Below are positions 16,943 to 25,134 of a stretch of DNA of 39,841 nucleotides, piece by piece. The notes under the pieces were generated by a model. It saw nothing but the letters and a program-made list of their open reading frames with translations, had not been told where the DNA came from and ran no database searches. Each line of letters opens with the position of its first letter. Position 1 is the first letter of the stretch. The stretch covers positions 1 to 39,841 of the forward strand of contig RFVF01000044.1 in the NCBI GenBank assembly GCA_009922615.1. The letters run 5' to 3'. Origin of the DNA: Pseudomonadota bacterium. GTDB taxonomy: Bacteria; Verrucomicrobiota; Verrucomicrobiia; Limisphaerales; SXTU01. The translations under genes and the position numbers were made by a program.

Positions 16943-19516
16943 GTGAAGCTCCAAATCCCAAGTTCCAAGTTCCAAAGCAGCTCCAACTTCCAAGCTCCCA
17001 TCCGCACGTCGTCTCCGGCCACGCGCCGCGTTTGGAGCTTGGTTCTTGGGGCTTCTTTGGAATTTGGAGCTTGGAGCTTGGGATTTGCAACGAACCTCCC
17101 CCCCGCCACCCTTTCCTTCCTCGACGGCTCGTTTCTGCGCGGCGAACTCGTCTCCGTGCAGGGCGGCGCGCTGGTGTGGCGGCACGCCAACGCACGGCAA
17201 CCCATCGAGTTCAGCACCACGAATCTGAACCAGGTGCAGCTCCCGGCGCGCTTGTCGGCAACGGCCACCAACGCGACACCACTCTGTCGGCTGCGGCTCG
17301 CGGGCGGCGATGAACTCGAAGGGCAGCTCATGTCGCTCGACGCGGAGACATTCGAGCTGGAGACGTGGTTTGCAGGCCGCTTGCGCGGGCAGCGCGCGGG
17401 CCTGGCGAGCCTCACGTTTTTCGGCACGAACCAGGGCTCGCTCTACGAAGGCCCGCGCGCGGCGGACGAGTGGAAGGTGGGTTCAACGGTGAACTTCATC
17501 AAGCGCTTGGACGGTGGAAATATTTTCCTAAACGGTTTACGCGCGAACGTGCCGGTTCCCGCGCCCGCGCCCGCTCCGCAACTGCGCGTCGTCGAGCCCG
17601 AGCCGTTGCGTGCGCCCGCTGCACTCGCGCCGCTGCCCTTGCCCGCAGCCGAGCCAGCCAGCAGCATCCCGCCGCCCGCGCCGGACGAACGCCGGGCGAA
17701 GCCGCTCGTGGACCGGCTCGTCGCGCAACTGGATCGGCAGGGTGAGAAGCCGCTCGTGGACGCCATTGTGGGTTGGGAACAGGCGCTGCTCGACGGTCGG
17801 CGGCCGGCACGTCCGGGGCTTGTTGCGCCCGCCATTGCACCGGGCGCGGGCGCTCCCGCCCGCAAATCGTTCACCGAAGCCGAAGTCACCAAGTTGACCG
17901 AAGCCGCCGAGCGGGCCACGACCGTCGCGGAGTTTCTCAAGTCCGACCTCGTCGTTACGGCACTCGCAGAGAAGCAGACGTCACGCGCGACGCTGGACCG
18001 ATGGTTCGCGGAGTTTGAGAAACCGGCGGACTGGCAGGCGGACTCGGTGAAAGTCGCGCGGTTCCAAGCCATGCTGCGCGCGGAGACGGATTTGCTCGGG
18101 CGACGCTTGCTCGGCCGCGCGGCGATGTTTGTCGAGCAACCCGCACCGGCGCCGGCGCCAATGGCGGTCGCCGAGCGGTTTGTGGGTGATCCGCTCTTTG
18201 GGGCTGGCGATTTGGCGCAATCGAAAGCCGCCGCCGAAATCATGCAGCAAGTCGTCGCGGCGCAGAAAGCCGACACGGCGGCCGACTTTCTCAAGTCGGA
18301 GCTCCTCAAAGCCGCCGTCGAAACCGGCGTGGCCTCGCAACGCGCCGAGGAAGAAGCGTTCAACCGCTTCTCCGCCAGCGAAGCCGACCGCAACGAAGCG
18401 TCGCGGACCGTGCGGCTCAAGTCGTTCATTCTCGCCGAGACCGCGCTGCTCGGCAGCCGGCTGCTGCGCACGCGCACTCCCGATCGGGCGGAACGGTTGG
18501 TCCAAAGTCTGGAACAAAGCCGCGCCAAACTGCTGGAAAACCTCGGCCAGTGGGTGCAGCCCCTGGCTGCCGATGCCGCAGTCAACGCCGGCGACCTCGT
18601 GCCGGCGCCGCGCGGCGTAACCCCCGGCACCGGCTGGACGTTCCGCGATGGTGCGTTTTACACGACGGGCACCGGCACACTGGGGCGCGAGTGCCATTTG
18701 CCGGGCACGGTGCGCGTGGAGTTCGATCTCGCGTGGCGCGGCCAGCCGTCATTTCGCTTTTCTTTCTTCACGCGCAGCGCGGAGCAGTTTGACTCGAACG
18801 ATGGCTGGCAGTTCTACGTGTCCACCAGCGGTTACATTTACCCGATGCGCCGCACCGGCAACGGCGCATTCTCTGTGAACACCACCCGCGTGCCGCAGTT
18901 CCTCACGAAGAATTCCGTGCGCCTGAGCTTCCTGCTGGACCGCGAGAAGGAGACCGCCCTCCTGCTGGCGGACGGCGAAAAAGTTTACGAATGGAAAGGC
19001 CTGGGGCGCCCCGGCGACGGCACGGCGGTGCTCTTCTACAACTACAACACCACCTCGCGCCTGCGCCTCAGCAACATCGGCATCGCGCCGTGGGACGGGC
19101 AGTTTGGCGAAGGCACGCCCGCAGCGGCCAACGCCACGGCGCTGGTGCAGTTCGCCAACACCGACCTCGCTTCCGGAGAAGTGCACTCAATCCGCGACGG
19201 CAAGCTCGCGCTCACCACGGCGGGCAACCGACTGGAAGTTCCCATCACCCGCGTCAGCGTGGTGACGCTGCCGGTCGCCGCCGCCCCGGCCACGACCAAC
19301 GCCGCAGGCGTGCAGCTCTCGCTGCATCGCAATGAGCGACTCACATTGACGTTGGACAAATGGGAGGGCAACGAGGTGAGCGCCGTCAGCCCGGTCTTCG
19401 GTCGGCTACACCTGCCGCCGGCAGCTGTGCGTGCGCTGCGCTTCAATCCCCACGTGTCGCGCACGAGCGGAGATGAATTGAACTGGCCCGGCGACGCTCT
19501 ATCTACTCGCCCGTGA
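16943..19516 (+). CDS. Secreted beta-module/LamG-like protein, paralogue 1 with large insert
   Basis: This is the first of three tandem paralogues of a family I cannot name. The 857-aa protein starts at GTG, 3 nt after the previous stop, and its N-terminus is encoded by a heptad palindrome (hydrophobic part WSLVLGASLEFGAWSLGF). Two small beta modules follow: LDGSFLRGELVSVQ near residue 56, and LAGGDELEGQLMSLDAETFELETWFAG near 119. A jelly-roll/LamG-like domain (WTFRDGAFYTTGTGTLGREC to about 720) is interrupted by a 380-residue Ala/Pro- and helix-rich insert. The insert carries a duplicated unit at about 310-394 and 426-513 (FLKSDL/FLKSEL, AETDLLGRRLL/AETALLGSRLL). Two C-terminal modules close it (GEVHSIRDGKLALTTAG; VFGRLHLPPAAVRALRFNP). 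It is likely exported, possibly surface binding. Confidence 0.8.
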   Translation: MKLQIPSSKFQSSSNFQAPIRTSSPATRRVWSLVLGASLEFGAWSLGFATNLPPATLSFLDGSFLRGELVSVQGGALVWRHANARQPIEFSTTNLNQVQLPARLSATATNATPLCRLRLAGGDELEGQLMSLDAETFELETWFAGRLRGQRAGLASLTFFGTNQGSLYEGPRAADEWKVGSTVNFIKRLDGGNIFLNGLRANVPVPAPAPAPQLRVVEPEPLRAPAALAPLPLPAAEPASSIPPPAPDERRAKPLVDRLVAQLDRQGEKPLVDAIVGWEQALLDGRRPARPGLVAPAIAPGAGAPARKSFTEAEVTKLTEAAERATTVAEFLKSDLVVTALAEKQTSRATLDRWFAEFEKPADWQADSVKVARFQAMLRAETDLLGRRLLGRAAMFVEQPAPAPAPMAVAERFVGDPLFGAGDLAQSKAAAEIMQQVVAAQKADTAADFLKSELLKAAVETGVASQRAEEEAFNRFSASEADRNEASRTVRLKSFILAETALLGSRLLRTRTPDRAERLVQSLEQSRAKLLENLGQWVQPLAADAAVNAGDLVPAPRGVTPGTGWTFRDGAFYTTGTGTLGRECHLPGTVRVEFDLAWRGQPSFRFSFFTRSAEQFDSNDGWQFYVSTSGYIYPMRRTGNGAFSVNTTRVPQFLTKNSVRLSFLLDREKETALLLADGEKVYEWKGLGRPGDGTAVLFYNYNTTSRLRLSNIGIAPWDGQFGEGTPAAANATALVQFANTDLASGEVHSIRDGKLALTTAGNRLEVPITRVSVVTLPVAAAPATTNAAGVQLSLHRNERLTLTLDKWEGNEVSAVSPVFGRLHLPPAAVRALRFNPHVSRTSGDELNWPGDALSTRP
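16946..17088. repeat. Heptad palindrome element coding an N-terminus
   Basis: The left arm (16946-16999) and right arm (17031-17088) are reverse complements of each other except that the right arm carries one extra 7-bp unit. The units are variants of CCAAGTT, CCAAGCT and CCAAATC. The element starts 1 codon after the GTG start of the 857-aa gene and encodes its polar leader and hydrophobic core. It uses the same heptad vocabulary as the element at 15861-15998, but the centre differs. Confidence 0.88.
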
Positions 19517-20961
19517 TCAAGTTTTCCGTTTTCCGTTTTCCGTTGTCAGTCCAAGAGCTGGTAATCGGGTTGGTGTCGTGCCTCGCGGCGACACTATCCG
19601 CATTCGCACAGCCGGCGGTGGATGTCTTCCAATTGCTCGACGGCTCGCAACTGCACGGCTCGCTGGCGGGCATTGATCCGCAGAAGGGCGTGCGCTGGCA
19701 GCACGCCGCCTCGGCCACACCGCTGGAGTTTCTGACCCGCAACGCGCACCTGATCCGCTTCGCGCAGGCCGCGCCGCCGCCAGCGCAGCCGAGCGCGAAC
19801 CAGACGTGCCGCTTTCGTTTTCTCAACGGCGACGAGCTGACCGGCAACCTGATCTCGCTGGACGCGCAGCAGATCGAGCTGGAGACCTGGTTCGCCGGAA
19901 AACTCCGTGCCCCGCGCGCAAGCGTGCAGTCCATCGCCTTTCTCGCCCGCGGCTTTGCCACCCTCTACGAAGGCCCGAACGATTTGTCCGGCTGGGCCAC
20001 CGGACCTACGCCGACGGCCTGGCAATTGCGCGACGGCGTGCTGACCGCCAGCGCGAACGCCTTCATGGGCCGCGACCTCAAGCTGCCACCGCAGTCCCGC
20101 GTGGAGTTCGACGTGGGCGGTAATGGGGCATTGAACTTCTACCTCAGCCTCTACACGGACGCGGTGGAGCGCTTCAACTTCGCGAGCAGCGGCTACCAGT
20201 TCAACCTCGGCCTCGGCTACGCGAACCTGATGCGCGGACAGGGCAACTTCGGGATGCAGCATCTCGGCCAGACGCAGATCCCGGTGGCGTTGCCGGGGAA
20301 AAAACTGCACGTGGAAGTCCGCACGGACCTGTTGGCCGGCTCGCTGATGCTGCTCGTGGACGGCAATGTGGTCCAACAGTGGCATGATCCCGCCATACAG
20401 CGCCCCCTGGCGGCTGAACCGAACGCCCCGCCCGCCGCAGCGCCGCGCGCTCCAGCAGTGCCCGGCTCGGGCCTTTCCTTTTTTACGCTCAACAACGGCA
20501 TTCAGTTCAGCGGCATCAAGGTCTCGGCGTGGGACGGACGCCCGATCGAGCCCGACCCGATCGCCACGAATTTCTCCGGCCACCTCGTTCGTTTGGCCAA
20601 CCAGGACCGCGCCACCGGCCAGGTCGAGTCCATCCGCGACGGCAAGCTGACGCTGCTCGTTGCGGGCAAAATCGAGATTCCCCTCACGCGCGTGACGCAC
20701 GTGATTCTCGCCGCCCCGCAGCCGGCGGCAACGAACCGCCCGGCCGGCGAACTCCACGCCCGCCTGAGCAGTGGCGAGGTGCTTGCTCTCGCGCAGCCGC
20801 GCTGGGCCAACCAAACCCTCGCCGGGGTCAATCCACACTTCGGCCCGCTGCAATTGGATTCCCGGTGGGTGCGCCAGTTAAGATTTAATCCCAGCCGTGA
20901 ACCGGCCACGCCCGACCTCCCGTTTCTGGGGGCCGAGGGGCAACCGCTTTTTGAACGATGA
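19513..20961 (+). CDS. Secreted beta-module/LamG-like protein, paralogue 2
   Basis: The 482-aa protein has a GTG start overlapping the previous stop (GTGA). The signal peptide has its basic start (KFSVFRFPLSV) encoded by three perfect copies of a 7-bp unit and continues into VIGLVSCLAATLSAFA-Q. The modules are LLDGSQLHGSLAGIDPQKGV near residue 37, FLNGDELTGNLISLDAQQ near 98, and IELETWFAGKL. A LamG/jelly-roll-like domain covers about 150-340 (WQLRDGVLTASANAFMGRDL to SGIKVSAWDG). Two further small modules follow (RLANQDRATGQVESIRDGK; HFGPLQLDSRWVRQLRFNP). Domain order is the same as in paralogues 1 and 3 without the large insert of paralogue 1. No catalytic signature is seen; carbohydrate or surface binding is a guess from the fold. 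Confidence 0.82.
   Translation: MIKFSVFRFPLSVQELVIGLVSCLAATLSAFAQPAVDVFQLLDGSQLHGSLAGIDPQKGVRWQHAASATPLEFLTRNAHLIRFAQAAPPPAQPSANQTCRFRFLNGDELTGNLISLDAQQIELETWFAGKLRAPRASVQSIAFLARGFATLYEGPNDLSGWATGPTPTAWQLRDGVLTASANAFMGRDLKLPPQSRVEFDVGGNGALNFYLSLYTDAVERFNFASSGYQFNLGLGYANLMRGQGNFGMQHLGQTQIPVALPGKKLHVEVRTDLLAGSLMLLVDGNVVQQWHDPAIQRPLAAEPNAPPAAAPRAPAVPGSGLSFFTLNNGIQFSGIKVSAWDGRPIEPDPIATNFSGHLVRLANQDRATGQVESIRDGKLTLLVAGKIEIPLTRVTHVILAAPQPAATNRPAGELHARLSSGEVLALAQPRWANQTLAGVNPHFGPLQLDSRWVRQLRFNPSREPATPDLPFLGAEGQPLFER
19521..19548. repeat. Single-arm heptad repeat coding a signal-peptide start
   Basis: GTTTTCC is repeated three times without change, followed by GTTGTCA. The run begins 8 bp after the GTG start codon of paralogue 2 and is translated. 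No complementary arm was found. Confidence 0.9.
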
Positions 20962-22319
20962 ACCGCGCTTTTTCCTTTGCCCGCACTCGTGGCCTGCGCT
21001 TGGCCGGCGCGTTTTGGCTGGCCTGCGCCTGGGCCGCCGGCGCGTCCACGCCACAAACGATTTACTTCCGCAACGGCGACCTGCTCTTCGGTCAACTGGA
21101 GTCCATCACCCCCACCAATAGCCTGCGCTGGCGGCACCCAGACTCGGCGGCGGCCATTGACTTTCAGACCCGCGCCGTGACGGAAGTCCAGCTCGGCTCC
21201 GCGCCGCAACCCGCCACCGCGTCGCCCGCGTATTGCCTTGCGCGGCTCACCAACGGCGACGAACTCGCGGGCAATTTGCTCTCTCTTGATGACAAGCAGC
21301 TCGTGCTCGCGACTTGGTATGCGGGCACGCTCACTTTGCCGCGCGGACAGGTGGCGAGCCTGCGCCCGCTGGGCCTCGCGCCGCAAGTGGTGTTCGAGGG
21401 CCCGACCGGCCTGGACGGCTGGACGATGGGCAAGTCCGTGCTCGTCGGCGCCGTCGCCAGCCACTGGCAGTATCAAAACGGCGCGTTTGTCGCGAGCCAG
21501 CCAGCCTCCATCGCGCGCGACGTGAAGCTCCCAGCCAATGCGAGCCTGGAGTTTGACCTCGCCTGGCGCGGCAGCTTTGCGCTGGCCGTGGCGCTTTACA
21601 CCGATTCGCTGCATCCCGTGCGGCTCGCCCAAACCGCCGACGAAGCGCCCTTCTGCCCGTTCTACAGCCTCCAGTTGAACAGCTACTCCACGCAGTTGCT
21701 GCATGTGAAGCACCAGGAAGGAGCGCGTCAGGCCGGCATGGCCGTGATCCCGATGCTCCAGCAAACCAACCAGGCGCGCGTCGCGATCAAGTGCAGCCGC
21801 GAGCAGAAAACTATCACGCTCTTCCTCAACGGCGTGCTGGCCAAGCAATGGCATGACCCCGCTGGCTTTGGCGGCGAAGGCACCGGCATCCGGCTCGTGC
21901 ATCAAGGCCAGGGCCCCATCCGCCTAGCCAATCTGCGCGTCACCGAATGGGACGGCCGACTCGAAGAGCAGGCCGCACCCGTCGCCGCGAACGTGCAGGA
22001 CGATGTCTGCCGGCTGGTGAACCGCGACGCCCTCGCGGGCACGGCCAAGAGCTTTCGGGACGGCCGCCTCACGTTCGCGACCGCCGACCGGCCTGTCGAG
22101 GTGCCGCTGGCGCGCATTGCGCAGGTGGATTTTGCGACGGCGAATAACCAGCCCGTGCCCGCCGAAGCCGGAGCGGCGCAAGTCTTCTTCGCCGGGCGCG
22201 GCCGCCTCACGTTGTCGCTGGAGGGCTGGACGGAGAAGTTGGTCACGGCCCGGAGCGGGACATTTGGCCGCGTCGAGTTCGTGCCCCAGGCCTTCAGCCG
22301 GATCGTCTTTGCACCGTGA
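20958..22319 (+). CDS. Secreted beta-module/LamG-like protein, paralogue 3
   Basis: The 453-aa protein starts at an ATG overlapping the previous stop (ATGA). It has an ordinary signal peptide with no repeat sequence (RGLRLAGAFWLACAWAAGAS). The layout matches its two upstream paralogues: FRNGDLLFGQLESITPTNSLRW, LTNGDELAGNLLSLDDKQLVLATWYAG, then a jelly-roll-like domain (WQYQNGAFVASQPASIARDVKLP to ANLRVTEWDGRL). The C-terminal modules are RLVNRDALAGTAKSFRDGRLTF and TFGRVEFVPQAFSRIVFAP. It lacks the helical insert of paralogue 1. Its clean N-terminus serves as the family reference when judging the repeat-coded starts next door. Confidence 0.82.
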   Translation: MNRAFSFARTRGLRLAGAFWLACAWAAGASTPQTIYFRNGDLLFGQLESITPTNSLRWRHPDSAAAIDFQTRAVTEVQLGSAPQPATASPAYCLARLTNGDELAGNLLSLDDKQLVLATWYAGTLTLPRGQVASLRPLGLAPQVVFEGPTGLDGWTMGKSVLVGAVASHWQYQNGAFVASQPASIARDVKLPANASLEFDLAWRGSFALAVALYTDSLHPVRLAQTADEAPFCPFYSLQLNSYSTQLLHVKHQEGARQAGMAVIPMLQQTNQARVAIKCSREQKTITLFLNGVLAKQWHDPAGFGGEGTGIRLVHQGQGPIRLANLRVTEWDGRLEEQAAPVAANVQDDVCRLVNRDALAGTAKSFRDGRLTFATADRPVEVPLARIAQVDFATANNQPVPAEAGAAQVFFAGRGRLTLSLEGWTEKLVTARSGTFGRVEFVPQAFSRIVFAP

Positions 22320-22323
22320 GCCG

Positions 22324-22818
22324 ATGAAGCTCTACTTCCTGCGCCATGCCGCTGCGTTGGACGGCCCGCTGGACGCCGCCCGCCCGCTCTCCCCCGGCGG
22401 TCGGCGGCAGGCCCGCAAGCTCGCGCGCTTCCTGCGCCGCGCGGAGGTGCAGTTCGATCTTGCCTTCACCAGCCCGCTCACGCGCGCCCGGCAGACCATC
22501 GAGCTCGTCTGCGCCATCACCAACGAAGCCAAACCGATCGAACCGAAGGTGACCGAAGCCCTGCTGAACGACACCAACCCGGCCGCCTTCACCCAATGGC
22601 TGGCCGCGTTGCCCGCCGCCGGCCACGTCCTCCTCGTCGGCCACGAACCCTCCCTCAGCACCCACGTGCGCCGGCTGCTCGGGATCGAACACCCCGACGC
22701 GCTTGAACTCGCCAAGGGTGCGCTCGCCTGCATCAAGACCACCGACCAGCGGCGGGGCACCTTGAAATTCCTGATCACACCCAAGTCCCTCGGCGTGCGC
22801 CGCGATCGACCGGCATGA
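22324..22818 (+). CDS. sixA: Phosphohistidine phosphatase SixA-like
   Basis: The 164-aa protein belongs to the histidine phosphatase superfamily. The catalytic RHG-type motif is LRHAAA with Arg7-His8, the second catalytic histidine is His107 in [10 protein letters not shown], and [15 protein letters not shown] supplies the second arginine. Small size and absence of further domains fit SixA, which removes phosphate from phosphohistidine in phosphorelay or PTS proteins. The reading frame extends upstream to 22117, but the ATG at 22324 gives the conserved N-terminus MKLYFLRHA and lies 4 nt after the previous stop. The stop overlaps the next ATG (ATGA). Confidence 0.88.
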   Translation: MKLYFLRHAAALDGPLDAARPLSPGGRRQARKLARFLRRAEVQFDLAFTSPLTRARQTIELVCAITNEAKPIEPKVTEALLNDTNPAAFTQWLAALPAAGHVLLVGHEPSLSTHVRRLLGIEHPDALELAKGALACIKTTDQRRGTLKFLITPKSLGVRRDRPA

Positions 22819-23186
22819 ACGACGAACTTCACACCGAGCTCCACCGGCTCGCCGCCGAACTGGGCGTCGGCCAGTTCCACCGCCACATTTTCCTCTGCGC
22901 CGACCCCACCAAACCCAAGTGCAGCCCGCGTGAGGCGAGCCTCGACGCGTGGGAATTTCTCAAGCGCCGCCTGAAGGAACTCAACCTCGTCGGCCCGCAG
23001 GCCCTCGTCTATCGCACCAAGGCCAACTGCCTCCAGATCTGCACGCGCGGCCCCATCGCCGTGGTTTATCCGGAGGGCATCTGGTATCACTCCTGCACGC
23101 CAGCGGTGCTTGAGCGCATCATCCAAGAACACCTCGTCGGTGGTCGTCCCGTGGCGGAATACGTGTTTGCCGAGCACCCTCTTTGA
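22815..23186 (+). CDS. [2Fe-2S] thioredoxin-like ferredoxin
   Basis: The 123-aa protein has the cysteine pattern of thioredoxin-fold [2Fe-2S] ferredoxins: [14 protein letters not shown] early, then [26 protein letters not shown]. It also has the family's C-terminal phrase [20 protein letters not shown]. Such proteins carry electrons in the cytoplasm; the partner is unknown. The ATG overlaps the sixA stop by 4 bp, so the two are probably co-translated, though no functional link between them is evident. It is the last gene of the plus-strand block before the tRNA. Confidence 0.9.
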   Translation: MNDELHTELHRLAAELGVGQFHRHIFLCADPTKPKCSPREASLDAWEFLKRRLKELNLVGPQALVYRTKANCLQICTRGPIAVVYPEGIWYHSCTPAVLERIIQEHLVGGRPVAEYVFAEHPL

Positions 23187-23208
23187 AACACGGCGAAGGA
23201 ATTTTGGC

Positions 23209-23238
23209 GTGACAAGCCCCCGCACCCACAGGCTTAAT
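23209..23238 (+). promoter_or_regulatory. Possible promoter of tRNA-Glu
   Basis: GTGACA (five of six bases of the -35 consensus) and CTTAAT (four of six of the -10) are 18 bp apart, ending 17 nt before the tRNA 5' end. The region between is G+C-rich, as expected for a stable-RNA discriminator. Confidence 0.35.
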
Positions 23239-23255
23239 CACCACCGTCCGCGGCC

Positions 23256-23330
23256 GACCCTATCGTCCAGCGGTTAGGACACCGCCCTTTCACGGCAGTA
23301 ACCGGGGTTCGAATCCCCGTAGGGTCGCCA
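23256..23330 (+). tRNA. tRNA-Glu (TTC anticodon)
   Basis: The 7-bp acceptor arms GACCCTA and TAGGGTC pair fully and are followed by G and an encoded CCA. The anticodon loop CTTTCAC places TTC at 23289-23291. The T arm is CCGGG-GTTCGAAT-CCCCG with the usual GTTCGAA loop core. The anticodon stem CCGCC/GGCAG contains one C-A mismatch at the second pair (about positions 28-42), where most bacterial tRNA-Glu has C-G. The rest of the cloverleaf looks normal. Confidence 0.95.
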
Positions 23331-23358
23331 TTCTTGATTCGAGCGAGGAGAACAACAA

Positions 23359-25134
23359 CTACGTGGCCAGCCCGAGTTTGCGCCGGCCGATTTCCGTGAG
23401 TTGATTCGAGCTCCAGCCCGGCTCCCAAGTCTGTTCGACGATGACCTTGCTCACGCCGGGCACTTTCAACAGCCGCTGCTGCACGGGCACGGAGTTGCCG
23501 CCAGAACCAAACGTGAAGTAGCCCAGCCGCGGACGACCACGATGCGGCATGGTCATCAGCACATGAACCGTATCGCCGCGCACGCGGAGGTCGAGCACGA
23601 GGCCGAGGTCCACGACGCTGATGTCGGCGGTGTAGAGCTGCTCGTCTTTGCAGTCGCGCAGCGCCGCCCAGAGCGCGGCCTTGGACACCGGGCTGTCACC
23701 GGCCTCGCCGGGACGCGCGAGGCGGCCGGGCTGATCCTTTGCCGCCGCGTTCTTCGGCACTTCGCCGACGGTGACGAGGAGCGGGTTGACGAGGCGATGC
23801 CGCAGTTCCTCCAGCATCGCAGGGCCGTCCTTCGCGGTGAAGGGCAGCCCTACGTAGGCATTCTTCTGGCGCAGCACCGCGCCCGCCGGGACTTCCTTCA
23901 CCGGCAGCGGATAGCGGCTCCACACATGGCCGTGCCAGCGGTAGAACAACGTCGGTGAACCCGTGTGCTTCAGCTCCGGCAAACCGTCCGCCTTGTGTTC
24001 CAGAAAGAGCGCGACGAACGAGTCCTTGCTCTGCGGATTCGCGAAGCCCACCGCCCAGAGATTCGCCTGATGCGCCGCATCCACGGGGCCAGTGCGCAAC
24101 TTGCCGTCGGGGCCCATCCAGACGATGTCGGTGAACGACTGGCCGCTGAAGACCCACTCGTCGTCACGCATCGCGGGAGCCTCGAAGTCCTTGACCGCGC
24201 GCATCGTGCCGAACTTGTGAAACCACGGCAGGCCCGCGTAGAAGCGATACTCCACATCCACGTGCAATCGCGCCGGGGTGAAGACGGGGTGGACCGGCGA
24301 TTGCGGAAATCCCCAGCGCCGCACGAGGGTCGCGAGCGGCCCGCGCACAACTTCGTAGTCTGGGCACGTCTCCCACAGCGTGATGCGGAACTTCTGGAAA
24401 TGACCGGACGCCGCGTAGTCGTGCGCCCAGTCGATGCCCGGCGGCTCGCCGTGGCCCTCGCCGCCCGCGAAGAGCTCCAGCCCGTGCTCGCGCTTGATCG
24501 TCAGGCGTTCGAGCTGGCCCATCTGCCGCGAGAGCGAGGCCTTGTAAAAGTCATTCTCGATGTCCAGCGCGAAGCCCTCGCCGCGCGTCTCCAGGTCCGT
24601 CGGATACGCGGGCAGCTCGGCATCGGGGTTGCCGTGGAAGACGAGGAACGTCTGGCGCTGATGCATCACACCGCGCGCGAGGAACAGCACCTTGGCCAGC
24701 CGCTCCGTCCCGCGCCGCACCTCGCCGTGGACCTGACAGGGAACTTCCTTCAACTCGCCGTCCACCACGCGCGCCACGCGCACCTCCCGCGCCAGCGAAG
24801 CCACTTGCTCCGCCGGGAAACTCAGCAACACCTCCACCGGCTCCGGCGGGCGGTCCAAGCCCAGCGTCTCGTCGAGGTGCAGGGCGCGGCAGTATTTCCA
24901 GCCACGCGCCCACGCGCGCCACGGCGCGGGCAGCGATTCCACCAGCTCCAGCTTTGCCGGGCCGAGCGGCTGGCCGGGGCTTTCCTCCTCCGCCTGCGCC
25001 TGCATGGCCGAGTGCCGGAGCGAGTGCGCCAACGACCGCGCGAGCCGGAAGTCCTTCTTCCGCCACGCCGCCTCCATCAGCCGCAGCTTCTCCTCAAACG
25101 AATCGGTCCGGTCGGAGTATTTGGTTTCGGGCAT
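23359..25134 (-). CDS. Fusion of an unrecognised beta-rich domain with a MIP18-family domain
   Basis: The 591-aa protein ends in a MIP18/DUF59-like domain (about 484-591): SVVDLGLVLDLRV, VHVLMTMP, KVPGVSKVIVEQTWEPGW and EIGRRKLG. This fold is known from SufT and PaaD, which help assemble iron-sulfur clusters. The family's conserved cysteine (GCP) is replaced by arginine (GRP, Arg534). The first 480 residues are beta-rich with many aromatic residues (VEYRFYAGLPWFHKFGTM, DIENDFYKASLSRQMG) and faintly recall YetA-like lyases or mutarotase folds. I cannot assign them firmly. The frame is open to 25356, but 25134 is the first Met after low-G+C, non-conserved sequence. Its function is not predictable; an Fe-S role is doubtful without the cysteine. 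Confidence 0.75.
   Translation of the reverse strand: MPETKYSDRTDSFEEKLRLMEAAWRKKDFRLARSLAHSLRHSAMQAQAEEESPGQPLGPAKLELVESLPAPWRAWARGWKYCRALHLDETLGLDRPPEPVEVLLSFPAEQVASLAREVRVARVVDGELKEVPCQVHGEVRRGTERLAKVLFLARGVMHQRQTFLVFHGNPDAELPAYPTDLETRGEGFALDIENDFYKASLSRQMGQLERLTIKREHGLELFAGGEGHGEPPGIDWAHDYAASGHFQKFRITLWETCPDYEVVRGPLATLVRRWGFPQSPVHPVFTPARLHVDVEYRFYAGLPWFHKFGTMRAVKDFEAPAMRDDEWVFSGQSFTDIVWMGPDGKLRTGPVDAAHQANLWAVGFANPQSKDSFVALFLEHKADGLPELKHTGSPTLFYRWHGHVWSRYPLPVKEVPAGAVLRQKNAYVGLPFTAKDGPAMLEELRHRLVNPLLVTVGEVPKNAAAKDQPGRLARPGEAGDSPVSKAALWAALRDCKDEQLYTADISVVDLGLVLDLRVRGDTVHVLMTMPHRGRPRLGYFTFGSGGNSVPVQQRLLKVPGVSKVIVEQTWEPGWSSNQLTEIGRRKLGLAT

Noticed and set aside
15861..17088. CRISPR array suspected from repeated short units
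   Set aside because: The units are 7 bp long with no regular spacers and form palindromes; no cas gene is in the window.
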